The notes under the pieces were generated by a model. It was not told the DNA's origin, did not search any database, and saw nothing but the letters and a program-made list of their open reading frames with translations. A stretch of DNA of 64,000 bases, taken from Halomonas sp. QHL1 (GTDB lineage: Bacteria > Pseudomonadota > Gammaproteobacteria > Pseudomonadales > Halomonadaceae). Positions 9,701-18,854 of this stretch are shown here, one piece after another. The position numbers were made by a program, and so were the translations under genes. The number at the start of each line of letters is the position of its first letter. The first letter of the stretch is position 1. The DNA is taken from assembly GCF_001882345.1 (NCBI RefSeq), contig NZ_MINL01000001.1, forward strand, positions 2,645,128 to 2,709,127. The letters are read 5' to 3'.

Positions 9701-10279
9701 TTAGACTTCACTTTCTGTGTCTTTATATCCATCCACCACGCCCGTCGAGAGATAGACATCGTGGGACGTGAAGTTTTTAACCGCGGTCAGCAAGTATTGA
9801 ATACCGGTGATTAAAAAGCCCATCGGCACCCAAAGGTAGATAATCCAGATCGGTAAGCCCATGGAAGGCAATACCCGGCCTTTGCTATACAGATCTAGGA
9901 TATAAACAATCGAATAGTAGAGCAGGAAAAACATCACTAGCGATGTGAACAGCGCGATGCAGATCATTAGCACTCTGCGCCCACCTACCGGCAGCGCATC
10001 ATAGATAGCCGACATGCGAATATGACGACCATGACGGGCGGCATAGCCAATACCCGCAAAGGTAATCATGATGATCAAAATGCGGTTTAGCTCACCGGAA
10101 AACATGATGCTATTGCCAAATACAAAACGGGCAACCACATTGGTGACCGTATTCAGCGCCATTAGCAAAACACCCATCGCGAGAATCACGGCTTCTATTT
10201 TGCTAATTGCAGTGTCGATCACGCCTAGTACCCCCGGCAAGCCGGAGTGGTAACTCTTTTCCATCTCTTCATCGGTCAT
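9701..10279 (-). CDS. teaB: TeaB, small permease of the ectoine/hydroxyectoine TRAP transporter
   Basis: This 192-residue DctQ-type subunit has four membrane helices with the usual helix-2/3 features ([29 protein letters not shown], then a short RHGRHIRM loop). It pairs with TeaC to form the membrane complex. The ATG at 10279 follows AAGGAG at normal spacing; an ATG 33 bases further upstream is less likely. A structured 309-base gap separates it from teaA. Confidence 0.92.
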   Translation of the reverse strand: MTDEEMEKSYHSGLPGVLGVIDTAISKIEAVILAMGVLLMALNTVTNVVARFVFGNSIMFSGELNRILIIMITFAGIGYAARHGRHIRMSAIYDALPVGGRRVLMICIALFTSLVMFFLLYYSIVYILDLYSKGRVLPSMGLPIWIIYLWVPMGFLITGIQYLLTAVKNFTSHDVYLSTGVVDGYKDTESEV

Positions 10280-10588
10280 GGCCGGACTCCTTTTGAACGG
10301 CTCTAACGGCAACAGTTACGTGCCGTAGGCACAATAAACACAGCGTTATTCCATCCTATGTAATCCGAACCTATCTGGTCCGAACTCACCTCGTGCCAAG
10401 GCGAGGAGTTAACTCTAGCGTAACGGCATGCCGCTGCCGATGGTTCAACGCTAGATGTACGTAACCCGACGGTAACGTGGTTAAAACCTAACCCGAGTAG
10501 CCTCTGCCTTATCGCCACAAAATAAAAAAGGGCAGCCTTTGCTGCCCCTTGATTAATCAACCGTTCGCCAATGCGGCTTTAAGGATGA
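10280..10588 (-). other. Structured teaA-teaB intercistronic region
   Basis: No gene is visible in these 309 bases. They hold a terminator-like hairpin at 10519-10547, a 7-bp inverted repeat CTAGCGT/ACGCTAG around 10412-10453, and a small GTGCC-GTA-GGCAC hairpin near the teaB start. Such spacers in binding-protein operons often lower expression of the membrane subunits relative to the binding protein. That reading is an inference here. Confidence 0.6.
10519..10547 (-). terminator. Terminator/attenuator hairpin directly after teaA
   Basis: The stem GGGCAGC/GCTGCCC (10530-10547) is followed on the minus strand by a run of T residues (10529 down to 10519). It lies about 40 bases past the teaA stop codon, inside the operon, so it probably gives partial termination and an excess of teaA transcript. 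Confidence 0.8.
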
Positions 10589-11635
10589 TTACTCGTTGGT
10601 TACGGCTTCAAGGTCAGCTTTAAACTGCTCAAGTAGCTCTTCACCACCTTCACCGGTCATTTCCAGGAAGGCCTCTTCAACCTGCGGAGCACGATCACGG
10701 AAAGCTTGAATTTGCTCTTCGTCGAGACGTGTCACCGTCACTTCATCAGACGCTTCCTGAATCTTCTCTAGCGACTCTTCAGCCAAGCCTTTGATATGTT
10801 CAATAGTGTGGTCATACGCCGCTTGCGAGGCTTCCTGCACTAGCTCTTGATCTTCTTCAGATAAACCTTCGTAGAAGTCCTGGTTAGCCATCATCGCTGT
10901 AGTGAACCACCCGTGACCGGTAAACGTCAGGTGCGGAGACACTTCGTACAAACCACCAGACTCGATCCAGAAAATCGGGTTCTCTTGACCATCAATGATG
11001 CCGGTCTGCAGACCACCGTAGACTTCCCCCCACGGCAATGGCGTCGGCGTTGCACCAAAGGCGTCGTAGGTCTCCGACAGCAGCGGGTTGGTCATGGTAC
11101 GGATTTTCTTATTATTCATATCTTCCGGCGAGCTAATCGGCTCGTCGGTCGTTACGACCATTTCGCCTTCCGGATACATCTTCAGTAGCTCTAGGCCTTG
11201 CTCGGCATAAAGCTCAGGGAACATCTCGTTGATAGCCTTACTTTCGTCAAAGAACGTCAGTACGGTCTCTTCGTCGGTCGGCAGCAGGTAAGGAATAAAG
11301 AAGATTTGCGCTTCCGGAATGAGCGCACCGGTGAAGCCAGGCGACTGGTTCACGAACTGCAGAATACCGTTCTGAGTCTGCTCCATGATGTCATCAGACT
11401 CGCCCAGCTCACCAAAGCGATAAACCTGTACGGTGTGGTCTGAGTTCTCTTCGATATGCTCTTTAAAAGCATAGGCAAAGACATCCTGTACGTCGCCTTC
11501 ATACTCTTCATGAGCGTAACGCCAGTTATCCGCTTGCGCGACAGCCGTCATGCCCATCAAAAGTGCACCCACGCTTGCCGTAGTTATTAATTTGGTGGTT
11601 ACAGAACGATTAGATACGGGTTTGCTTGCCTTCAT
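10589..11635 (-). CDS. teaA: TeaA, ectoine/hydroxyectoine-binding protein of TRAP transporter
   Basis: The 348-residue periplasmic binding protein has a signal peptide ending near AVAQADN. The mature part opens with DNWRYAHEEYEGDVQDVFA and contains VYRFGELGESDDIMEQTQNG and WGEVYGGLQTGIIDGQENP. These match Halomonas elongata TeaA as I remember it almost residue for residue, so I assign the name with confidence. It captures ectoine at high affinity and hands it to TeaBC. The ATG at 11635 follows AGGGGAAC; the longer frame from 11680 is rejected. The terminator-like hairpin after the gene suggests it is made in excess over teaBC. Confidence 0.96.
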   Translation of the reverse strand: MKASKPVSNRSVTTKLITTASVGALLMGMTAVAQADNWRYAHEEYEGDVQDVFAYAFKEHIEENSDHTVQVYRFGELGESDDIMEQTQNGILQFVNQSPGFTGALIPEAQIFFIPYLLPTDEETVLTFFDESKAINEMFPELYAEQGLELLKMYPEGEMVVTTDEPISSPEDMNNKKIRTMTNPLLSETYDAFGATPTPLPWGEVYGGLQTGIIDGQENPIFWIESGGLYEVSPHLTFTGHGWFTTAMMANQDFYEGLSEEDQELVQEASQAAYDHTIEHIKGLAEESLEKIQEASDEVTVTRLDEEQIQAFRDRAPQVEEAFLEMTGEGGEELLEQFKADLEAVTNE

Positions 11636-11720
11636 ACGGTGTTCCCCTTGCAGTGGTAAGCGCGCTTTACGAGTGCGCAAGAACCTGAATAAGCCTCGCG
11701 TATCTCAACACGACACTGTT

Positions 11721-11748
11721 GTTCGCTAACCGGTGTTCGCAAACCGGT
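11721..11748 (-). repeat. Tandem 14-bp direct repeat upstream of teaA
   Basis: Two adjacent 14-mers, GTTCGCTAACCGGT and GTTCGCAAACCGGT, differ at one base. Each ends in the palindromic ACCGGT. They lie 86-113 bases upstream of the teaA start codon, in the 185-bp gap that must contain the teaA promoter. A pair of protein-binding sites is the natural reading; no function is proven. Confidence 0.6.
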
Positions 11749-11820
11749 AATGGTGCTGCTCTATACTGCGTGCTAGCGAGCGAATAACGCTAGGTATTTC
11801 AAAAACAGCTTAATTTCAGG

Positions 11821-12408
11821 CTAGCGCGCTCCTTGATGAGGGTCAAGCTGGCAAGTAAGCGTTTGTAGCGAATAAAGCCACTCATTTTTCTCCTTTGTCC
11901 CACTCTCAGCTTGATGGCCACTTTGACCTGAAAGCAGCTGATTTAGCAGCCAATTAGCTGCATCTAACGACTTTTCGACAACGTTGCCCACACGTTGCTC
12001 ATCGCTGGACGATGCCCAAGCCCACGCTTGCCAACGTTGAAGATTCTCACGCTCAGCCATCAACTCGGCCTGTTTGATGGTCTCACGCAACGCTTTCACG
12101 GACTCGCTTGCCGCCGCTGAGGCTTTTAAGTCTTGGCGCAAGCCACGCAATACCTCCGTCACATGGCTCTGCCAAAGGCGTCGCTGCTCACGCTGGCAAG
12201 CCAGCGCTTTGGGCTCAGCTTCCAGACCGCAAGAGTAGAGCCAGCAATGAAACAGCACCTCGCACACATCCAGACCGGCCTCCTCTTGAAGCTTAAGGCA
12301 GGCCGCCTCAACGCCGGGGCTAGCGTATAGCGTCAGTGCAAAATCCCACAACGGTGTCTGCTGTAGGCGCTGCAATCGGGTAGAATCAAGCGTATTAGAA
12401 TCTCGCAT
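11821..12408 (-). CDS. DUF2390 / TIGR02444 family protein
   Basis: The 195-residue protein has the family opening, in which a short Trp-Asp-Phe-Ala-Leu segment (PLWDFALTLYASPGVEAACL) is followed by LQEEAGLDVCEVLFHCWL and a Trp-containing helical stretch. The rest is charged and helical, with a variable C-terminus. No biochemical function is established for the family. The ATG at 12408 is chosen over 12447, which would overlap the divergent ABC-F gene start. The gene is divergent from the ABC-F gene and ends about 185 bases before teaA. Confidence 0.8.
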   Translation of the reverse strand: MRDSNTLDSTRLQRLQQTPLWDFALTLYASPGVEAACLKLQEEAGLDVCEVLFHCWLYSCGLEAEPKALACQREQRRLWQSHVTEVLRGLRQDLKASAAASESVKALRETIKQAELMAERENLQRWQAWAWASSSDEQRVGNVVEKSLDAANWLLNQLLSGQSGHQAESGTKEKNEWLYSLQTLTCQLDPHQGAR

Positions 12409-12437
12409 CAAATGACCCACTTTCTTCGGGAGAAGGC

Positions 12438-14414
12438 ATGATCGCACTGCGCCAAGTCGCCCTGCAACGCGGCACGCAAACGCTACTCGACAACGCGGAC
12501 GTTACCCTTAATAACGGGGTAAAGGCCGGGATTATCGGGGCAAACGGCGCCGGTAAATCGAGCCTATTCAAACTGCTGCTCGGCGAGCTTGCGCCCGACC
12601 AGGGCGATGTAGAGATGAGCGGCGGCCAGCGCATTGCGCATATGGCCCAGGAAGTTGATGCCCTTGACCGCCCGATTATCGAGTATGTACTCGACGGCGA
12701 CTTGGCGCTACGCCAAGCAGAAGCTGACTTACTGGCCGCCCGGGAAGCCGGGGAAGCCCACCGCGAAGCCGAACTGCACGGCTTGATTGAAACCCTGGAT
12801 GGCTACCGTGCCGAGTCGCGAGCGGCGCAGCTGCTGGTGGGACTAGGCTTCGTCCAGACTGACCTGGCCCGCCCGCTCTCGGCGTTTTCCGGCGGCTGGC
12901 GGATGCGGGTCAATCTCGCCCGTACGCTGTTTATGCCTTCCGATCTACTGCTGCTAGATGAGCCCACCAACCACCTGGATCTGGACGCTCTGCTGTGGCT
13001 GGAGCAGTGGCTGACCCGCTACCCGGGCACACTGCTGCTGATTTCCCACGACCGCGACTTTTTGGATGCCGTATGCGACCACATCGTGCATATGCACCAC
13101 CAAACCCTGGAGCTTTACCGCGGCAATTACTCCCAGTTTGAGCGCACTCGTGCTGAAAAGCTTGCCCTGCAGCAAGCGGAAGCCGCCAAACAGCAGGCAC
13201 GGCGGGAGGAGATCGAGCGCTTTATCGCCCGCTTTAAAGCACAGGCGACCAAGGCCAAACAGGCGCAAAGCCGGGTGAAAATGCTCGAGCGCATGGAAGA
13301 TATCGCCGTTGCCCATGTGGACTCCCCCTTCCACTTTACGCTGCCCGCCGCCGATAAAACCTCGCACCCACTGCTGGTGCTCGACCAGGCCACGCTTGGC
13401 TATCGCGGTAAAAAGGGCGACGGAAGTGACGACAATATCCAATTGGACAAGGTCAACGTCACCCTGCTGCCCGGCAGTCGCATTGGCCTGTTAGGTCCCA
13501 ACGGTGCAGGTAAATCAACGCTGATTAAGTCGCTAACCGGAGAGCTCGAGCTGCTTAACGGCAAGCGCGTGCCCGGCGAGCATCTGGCGATTGGGTATTT
13601 TGCTCAGCATCAGCTTGAGAGCCTGGATGTTTCATCGACGCCCTTTGTGCATGTCCAGCGCCTCTCGCCCACTGCCAGCGATCAGGATATCCGTAATTTC
13701 CTGGGCGGCTTTGGATTTAAGGGCGATGACGCCTTCGGCAAAGTCGCCAACTACTCAGGTGGTGAGAAAGCCCGCCTGGCGCTGGCGCTGGTCGCCTGGC
13801 AAAAACCCAACCTGCTACTGCTCGATGAGCCGACCAACCACCTGGACTTAGAGATGCGCGAGGCGCTGACCCAAGCGCTGGCAAGCTTCGAAGGCACGGT
13901 TATTCTGGTCTCCCACGATCGTCACCTGCTGCGCGCCACGGTCGATGAGTTCTGGCGGGTGGCGGATAACCGCGTCGAGCCCTTCGATGGCGACTTGGAA
14001 GATTACCGGGTTTGGCTTAAAGCGCGCTTAGAAGAGAGCCGCCGGGATTCCCGCGGTGAAAAAGCCGAGCGCCAGAACCAGCAACCCAGCGGCGACAGCC
14101 GTGAAGCGCGCAAAGCGTCCCGTAAAGCGGCCGCCGAGCTGCGTGAGAAGCTGCGCCCACTAAAAAAGCAGCGTGACCAGGCGGAAAATGCGATGGAAAA
14201 GGCCCAGCAGGAACTCGATAAGGTAGAGCAAGTGTTGGCAGATCCAGAGCTATACACCGACAGCGGCCGCAAAGCCGAACTGACCAATACACTTGCTCAG
14301 CAAGCGGAGATTAAAGCGCGCCTGGATGAGTCAGAAAGGCAGTGGTTGAGCGCCGAAGAGGCGCTGGAGACAATGGAAGCGGAGCTACTCGCCAGCGAAG
14401 AGACGGCTAGCTAG
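12438..14414 (+). CDS. ABC-F family ATPase, YheS-like
   Basis: This 658-residue soluble protein has two ATP-binding cassettes and no membrane segment, which defines the ABC-F class acting on ribosomes. Walker A motifs are GANGAGKSS (about 35) and GPNGAGKST (about 355). Signature motifs are FSGGWRMR and YSGGEKAR, and both Walker B motifs read LLLLDEPTNHLDL. The linker between the cassettes and the charged C-terminal coiled coil (about 530-655) fit the YheS subgroup. GGGAGAAGG precedes the ATG. It is divergent from the DUF2390 gene. Confidence 0.9.
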   Translation: MIALRQVALQRGTQTLLDNADVTLNNGVKAGIIGANGAGKSSLFKLLLGELAPDQGDVEMSGGQRIAHMAQEVDALDRPIIEYVLDGDLALRQAEADLLAAREAGEAHREAELHGLIETLDGYRAESRAAQLLVGLGFVQTDLARPLSAFSGGWRMRVNLARTLFMPSDLLLLDEPTNHLDLDALLWLEQWLTRYPGTLLLISHDRDFLDAVCDHIVHMHHQTLELYRGNYSQFERTRAEKLALQQAEAAKQQARREEIERFIARFKAQATKAKQAQSRVKMLERMEDIAVAHVDSPFHFTLPAADKTSHPLLVLDQATLGYRGKKGDGSDDNIQLDKVNVTLLPGSRIGLLGPNGAGKSTLIKSLTGELELLNGKRVPGEHLAIGYFAQHQLESLDVSSTPFVHVQRLSPTASDQDIRNFLGGFGFKGDDAFGKVANYSGGEKARLALALVAWQKPNLLLLDEPTNHLDLEMREALTQALASFEGTVILVSHDRHLLRATVDEFWRVADNRVEPFDGDLEDYRVWLKARLEESRRDSRGEKAERQNQQPSGDSREARKASRKAAAELREKLRPLKKQRDQAENAMEKAQQELDKVEQVLADPELYTDSGRKAELTNTLAQQAEIKARLDESERQWLSAEEALETMEAELLASEETAS

Positions 14415-14439
14415 CAAAAGCGCATACTCAAAAACCGGG

Positions 14440-14877
14440 CTAGCTTTCCAACAAAAACGTCACTGGGCCATCGTTGATTAGCGCCACCTGCATATCGGCG
14501 CCAAACTCACCGGTGGCCACGTACGGCCAGGCAGCGCGGGTCTGTCTAATCAGCAAATTGAACAGCGCTTCCCCTTGGGCTGGCGGAGCAGCGCTGGAGA
14601 AGCTGGGCCGTAGTCCTTTATGGGTATTCGCCGCCAGGGTGAACTGGGAGACAAGCAGCAAACCACCGTTCACCTGCTGCAGGTTGTGATTCATCTTGCC
14701 GTCCGCATCGCTGAATACCCTGTAGTGGAGGAGCTTGTGCAGCAGCTTTTCAACGCTGGCCGCGTCATCGTGTTTCTCAACGCCTACCAGCGCCAGCAGC
14801 CCGTGGTCGATACTCCCGACGATATTGCCTTCCACTTCCACGCTGGCGCGCTTAACGCGCTGAATGAGTGCCTTCAC
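14440..14877 (-). CDS. dtd: D-aminoacyl-tRNA deacylase Dtd
   Basis: Dtd hydrolyses D-amino acids (and glycine) from mischarged tRNAs. The protein shows the conserved opening [14 protein letters not shown], the SQFTL motif (about 77-81) and the C-terminal GPVTFLLES containing the Gly-Pro motif. I choose the GTG at 14877, which gives the usual 145 residues and has GGAG eight bases upstream. An ATG at 14898 would add seven atypical residues. It is convergent with the ABC-F gene. Confidence 0.92.
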   Translation of the reverse strand: MKALIQRVKRASVEVEGNIVGSIDHGLLALVGVEKHDDAASVEKLLHKLLHYRVFSDADGKMNHNLQQVNGGLLLVSQFTLAANTHKGLRPSFSSAAPPAQGEALFNLLIRQTRAAWPYVATGEFGADMQVALINDGPVTFLLES

Positions 14878-14921
14878 AAAGCTTCTCCGAACTGACAAAC
14901 GGCCATTGTAACGACCGCCTG

Positions 14922-15506
14922 TTAATTTTTCCCTAGCAGCGTATCGCGGAAGTCGTCATTCAGAGGGCGCTCGCCCAGCCAGATACCAAACATGGCGCTG
15001 GCCAGCTCTGCGTTACCGCCCTCAAATAGCGTTTCGCCATTGAGCGCCAGGCGCAAAGCATCACCGTCCCAACTCAACACATAGCGATCTTGAGGCTCGA
15101 CGTCCTGATAGCTTCGGTTAAAGGCGTTAATATCTGCTTCTAGCTGCGAATACTCATAGGCAGTGAGGCTTTTCTTAAGGCTTTCTGTGGTGGCCTCGGC
15201 GAAGTCCGGGGCGTCAATGGCGTGAAAATAGGCAAGTTCCAGGCGCCTTGGTACGTCATCCAACGGCTGCGGCTCGGTTTCATCTGCCGCTTGGTAATAG
15301 GCGCCCGCGTAGGCCGTCCAAATCATGTAACGAAACACACCGCTACCGATAAGATTATAGCGTTGGCCGTGCTCCTCTAGCGTGCGCTCAAACGCTTCGC
15401 CTTTCTCAGTCACACTGCTGGCCATTGCCCAAGGCATTAGCAATAGGCCAGCTAACAGCAACGATAAGTGTACGGCGCGCCTAGCGCCTAATAAGCATGT
15501 GGGCAT
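14922..15506 (-). CDS. Chalcone isomerase-like domain protein, exported
   Basis: The 194-residue protein has an N-terminal signal peptide (hydrophobic [16 protein letters not shown]) and a domain resembling bacterial chalcone-isomerase-like proteins. The domain opens with [18 protein letters not shown] and ends with a conserved LWLG-type segment ([20 protein letters not shown]). The family's function in bacteria is unknown; the plant-enzyme name reflects fold only. AGGAGG precedes the ATG at 15506. Confidence 0.75.
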   Translation of the reverse strand: MPTCLLGARRAVHLSLLLAGLLLMPWAMASSVTEKGEAFERTLEEHGQRYNLIGSGVFRYMIWTAYAGAYYQAADETEPQPLDDVPRRLELAYFHAIDAPDFAEATTESLKKSLTAYEYSQLEADINAFNRSYQDVEPQDRYVLSWDGDALRLALNGETLFEGGNAELASAMFGIWLGERPLNDDFRDTLLGKN

Positions 15507-15632
15507 AGAACCTCCTCCTGGCGGCATAACTATACATACCGTTGCGCCAAATAAAGGTTCCGTACAATATTTATTACTGCCCGCACACTCTTGATTATTA
15601 ACAGTGCCCGTTTGATTATTAATAGCGCCCGC

Positions 15633-16478
15633 TTACCAAGCCCGGCAGAGCATTAGATCGCAGTGCGGTTCCCCCAGCAACATCTCGGTTAGCTGACTAG
15701 TGTGATGAGGCTGCCCACGGCTGCCGATCATCACGAGATCGGGCGTGTGGCGCTTCATATACGCCTGCAGCACATCGCAGGGTGTGCCTTGCTCTAGCAC
15801 CAACTCAACATCGGGCACCCCGTCTAACTCACGCATCAGGCTATCGACTTCGTTACTCAACTGCTCACGCAGTCGCTGCACTTCATGTTCACGCCAGTGG
15901 GCGTAATAGGCCTGCGAGCCCAGCTCACGTTCGCCGGGCAGTGTCCAGGCGTGCAGAAGGGTGAGCGCCGCTTCAGGAAACCGGATTAGCGCCTCTTTCA
16001 AGGTATGTCGCGCCGTCAACGAAAAATCGATAGGCACCAGGATATGCTGCCATGGCTGGGTCGGCTGGTGAGAAGAGACCACCACAGGGCATGGTGCACT
16101 ACGCAGCACGCGCATGGTGGTGGTACCCGCCAGCAGGTCTTTTTGCCCGCGCTTGCGATGCATACCCAGCACAATCAGCTCGGCGTTACGTTCATGGGCT
16201 TCGCGGACGATTTCAACGTGAGGCGAGCCGGTCACGGTTTGGATCAACGTTTTCGGCGCCTCTAGGGCGTAGTCTTCGCGTAGATCCGTCAACATGGTGG
16301 TGATGTCTTCCACTACCGCGCTTTCGACATCCAGTAGCACACGCCTGGGCAGGTAAGGGTCCAACACGTGCAGCACGTCGAGCTGAACACCTTGGGCATA
16401 GGCCAACCGAAGCGCCCGAGCAAAAGCGGCGCGATTATCAGCGGAAAGATCGGTGGCAAACAGAATAGTGCGAGGCAT
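15633..16478 (-). CDS. Tandem-domain universal stress protein
   Basis: The 281-residue protein contains two UspA domains (about 1-140 and 145-281). Domain 1 carries VLGMHRKRGQKDLLAGTTTM, a form of the G-x2-G-x9-G nucleotide motif. Domain 2 has MIGSRGQPHHTSQLTEMLLG, where the final glycine-serine part is altered, so ATP binding may differ between halves. GAGGAG precedes the ATG. It stands alone between the chalcone-isomerase-like gene and thiD. Confidence 0.88.
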   Translation of the reverse strand: MPRTILFATDLSADNRAAFARALRLAYAQGVQLDVLHVLDPYLPRRVLLDVESAVVEDITTMLTDLREDYALEAPKTLIQTVTGSPHVEIVREAHERNAELIVLGMHRKRGQKDLLAGTTTMRVLRSAPCPVVVSSHQPTQPWQHILVPIDFSLTARHTLKEALIRFPEAALTLLHAWTLPGERELGSQAYYAHWREHEVQRLREQLSNEVDSLMRELDGVPDVELVLEQGTPCDVLQAYMKRHTPDLVMIGSRGQPHHTSQLTEMLLGEPHCDLMLCRAW

Positions 16479-16606
16479 GGCGAAACGCTCCTCGGCTGAG
16501 CAGCTCAGCCTTACAAGCCGTTAAGCAGACACTCTTTAGCATGGTGCGCAATATCCATTCTCGCAAGCTACCTGTTACCCAAATGCTTCAAAGCAGTACA
16601 CCCGAA

Positions 16607-17437
16607 TCACCACCAAGCGTGAAAATGGTGCACCGGGCCGCGTCCTTTACCCACGTTTAAGCGCACGCTCGCCTCCAGAGCCGCATGCAGCCAGTGTTTG
16701 GCATCGCTGATGGCAGTTCCCGGGGCATCCGCTTCGGCATCCACGGGGAGTTTCGCCAGACAGGCGGCAATCGCCGAGGAGAGCGCGCAGCCGGTACCGT
16801 GCAAATTATCGGTATCGATGCGCGAGGCGGGTAACCACGCATGGCCGCTGGGGGTTGCCAGCAGATCCGGACAGGTCGCTCCACGCAGATGGCCGCCTTT
16901 CAGCACCACGTAGGGTGCCCCCAGCTGCGTCAACCCCGGCAACATCGCCTCCATGGCGTCTAAACTGGTGGGTGATGACGTATCGAGCAGTACCGCGGCT
17001 TCCGGCAGGTTGGGGGTAATCACATCGGCCAAGGGCACGAGAATATCGCGTACTGCGCGAATACCAGCGTCATCGACCAGAATATCGCCGCTCTTGGCGA
17101 CCATCACCGGGTCGAGCACGATCCAACGTGGGCGCCGCTGACGCAGCACATCGGCTATCACCTCGGCGACCTCGCGGCTGGCTACCATGCCAATTTTGAC
17201 CGCATCTATCGCCACATCATCCAGCAGGTGTTCCAACTGCTCGCGAATCGCCTGGGGCGAGACGGGGTGCACCGAGGCCACCCCGCAGGTGTTCTGGGCA
17301 ATTACCGCGGTAATCACGTTGGTGCCGTAAACGCCGAGAGCTGAAAAGGTTTTTAGATCACCTTGCAGCCCGGCGCCCCCCGAAGGATCGGAGCCAGCGA
17401 TGGTAAGCACATTGCGAAGACGGGAATGGGTAGACAT
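16607..17437 (-). CDS. thiD: Hydroxymethylpyrimidine/phosphomethylpyrimidine kinase ThiD
   Basis: ThiD phosphorylates HMP and HMP-phosphate to the pyrophosphate used in thiamine synthesis. The 276-residue protein has the opening IAGSDPSGGAGLQGDLKTF, the DPVMVAKSG motif and the C-terminal anion-hole/catalytic segment (DNLHGTGCALSSAIAA). AGGAGCCCC precedes the ATG. No other thiamine gene is adjacent; thiS and thiG are about 16 kb to the left. Confidence 0.93.
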   Translation of the reverse strand: MSTHSRLRNVLTIAGSDPSGGAGLQGDLKTFSALGVYGTNVITAVIAQNTCGVASVHPVSPQAIREQLEHLLDDVAIDAVKIGMVASREVAEVIADVLRQRRPRWIVLDPVMVAKSGDILVDDAGIRAVRDILVPLADVITPNLPEAAVLLDTSSPTSLDAMEAMLPGLTQLGAPYVVLKGGHLRGATCPDLLATPSGHAWLPASRIDTDNLHGTGCALSSAIAACLAKLPVDAEADAPGTAISDAKHWLHAALEASVRLNVGKGRGPVHHFHAWW

Positions 17438-17529
17438 GGGGCTCCTTCACGGCAAAAACGTCACTGTGCTCCTAGGATACCCAAGCTGCGCGCCTTATGC
17501 TGCCGAAACGTACATGCCAAACACACAAA

Positions 17530-17547
17530 AGCCGCCCGAAGGCGGCT
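17530..17547 (-). terminator. Hairpin terminator after the second TRAP binding-protein gene
   Basis: A 7-bp perfect stem AGCCGCC/GGCGGCT with a CGAA loop lies 27 bases past the stop codon of the dctP-type gene. On the minus strand it is followed by TTTGTGTGTTT. The UUCG-type tetraloop on that strand adds stability. Confidence 0.75.
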
Positions 17548-17573
17548 CGTTAGTGTGCGTCAAGCACGGCAAA

Positions 17574-18686
17574 CTATTGCGCGGTGTCACCTTCTGGGTT
17601 GCGGGCGTTGTAGTAAGCCTGCTCGGAGATGGCGTGGTAATCCTCGACCTTCTCTTGGAACGCTTGATAGGAGTCATAGATACGTGTAGCTAATTCGCTC
17701 GATTCCGCCAACTCGGCAACCACATCTTGCGAGTGCTCACGCGCCTGGGCCAGTACGTCGTCGGGAATGCGGCGCAGCTCAACATCGTGCTCGTTCACAA
17801 GGGTTTCCAGCGCATCGTTGTTACGTGCGGTGTACTCATCCAGTACGTTAGCATTGACGTCACGCACAGCCGTTTTCAGGATTGCCTGCAGATCCGCGGG
17901 CAACTCAGCCATGGCCTCTTCGTTGACGATGGCTTCGAACATGACCGTCGGCTCGTGCCAGCCTGGATAATAGTAGTAATCCGCCGCTTGGTGCAGGCCG
18001 AAAGCTAGGTCGTTGTAGGGGCCAATCCATTCGGTAGCGTCAATGGCGCCGGACTGCAGCGAGGTGAAGATCTCCCCGCCCGGCATATTCACAATCGCCA
18101 CACCCATACGGCTCATGACTTCGCCACCCAGTCCGGGCATGCGCATTTTCAAACCGTCGAGATCGGCAACCGAGTTGATTTCTTTGTTGTACCAGCCGCC
18201 CATCTGTACGCCGGACGCACCTGCTACCAGTACGTCGACGCCAAAGTCATCGTAGAGCTCGTTCCACAGCTCCATGCCGCCACCAAAGTGCAACCAGGCG
18301 TTCATTTCCTGGGCATTCATGCCAAACGGCACGGCGGCAAAGAATTGCGCCGCGGGGGCTTTGCCTTTCCAGTAATAGGAAGCGGAGTGGCCCAATTCGG
18401 CGGTGCCGTCGGAAACGGCGTCGAATACCTCAAACCCCGGCACCAATTGGCCCGCACCGAAGACTTCGATGGTCAGGCGACCATTCGACATTTCATCAAC
18501 CAGTTCCGCAAGGCGCTCAGGGCCTTGCCCCACGCCTGGGAAATTCTTCGGCCAGGAGGTGACCATTTTCCAACGAAACTCGTCCTCTTGCGCCTGGGCG
18601 TGATTATCGAAACTAGAGACCACCAGCAAACTGGCGGAAAGTGCGGTCGACATGGCGATCGCGACGGGGAGTGTTTTGGCTTTCAT
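17574..18686 (-). CDS. TRAP transporter substrate-binding protein (TakP-like, 2-oxo acid type)
   Basis: The 370-residue exported protein has a signal peptide ending near SFDNHAQAQE. The mature part opens with FRWKMVTSWPKNFPG. Segments such as SASYYWKGKAPA, LQSGAIDATEWIGPYNDLA and YYYPGWHEP are typical of the TakP branch, which binds 2-oxo acids with a cation and can form dimers. The precise ligand is not readable. Its membrane subunits lie upstream in the order dctQ-dctM-dctP. AGAGGG precedes the ATG. Confidence 0.87.
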   Translation of the reverse strand: MKAKTLPVAIAMSTALSASLLVVSSFDNHAQAQEDEFRWKMVTSWPKNFPGVGQGPERLAELVDEMSNGRLTIEVFGAGQLVPGFEVFDAVSDGTAELGHSASYYWKGKAPAAQFFAAVPFGMNAQEMNAWLHFGGGMELWNELYDDFGVDVLVAGASGVQMGGWYNKEINSVADLDGLKMRMPGLGGEVMSRMGVAIVNMPGGEIFTSLQSGAIDATEWIGPYNDLAFGLHQAADYYYYPGWHEPTVMFEAIVNEEAMAELPADLQAILKTAVRDVNANVLDEYTARNNDALETLVNEHDVELRRIPDDVLAQAREHSQDVVAELAESSELATRIYDSYQAFQEKVEDYHAISEQAYYNARNPEGDTAQ

Positions 18687-18735
18687 ACAATAACCCTCTT
18701 GCTTTCTATTATTACTATTATGAGTAGGGAATATT

Positions 18736-18760
18736 CCGCCTAGCGTAGAACACTAGGCGG
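18736..18760 (-). repeat. Hairpin between dctM and dctP genes
   Basis: A perfect 8-bp inverted repeat CCGCCTAG/CTAGGCGG with a 9-base loop lies in the 168-base gap after the large permease gene. The tail on the minus strand (AATATTCCC) is not T-rich enough to be sure of termination. It may be an mRNA stability or attenuation element separating binding protein from permease expression. Confidence 0.5.
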
Positions 18761-18854
18761 TTTGCTACAGGCCATTAATGGCTATTTACTGCTTTTAATT
18801 AGGTTGCCACTTCTTAACGTTGATAGCAGCGATGCTTTTCAACTTACCCCATTG

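Noticed and set aside
10303..10560. An 85-codon minus-strand frame between teaA and teaB
   Set aside because: It begins inside the attenuator hairpin and has no family features; the region looks like structured leader RNA.
14403..14448. GCTAGC-type inverted repeat after the ABC-F gene as a terminator
   Set aside because: The arms are short and interrupted, and there is no T-run on either strand.
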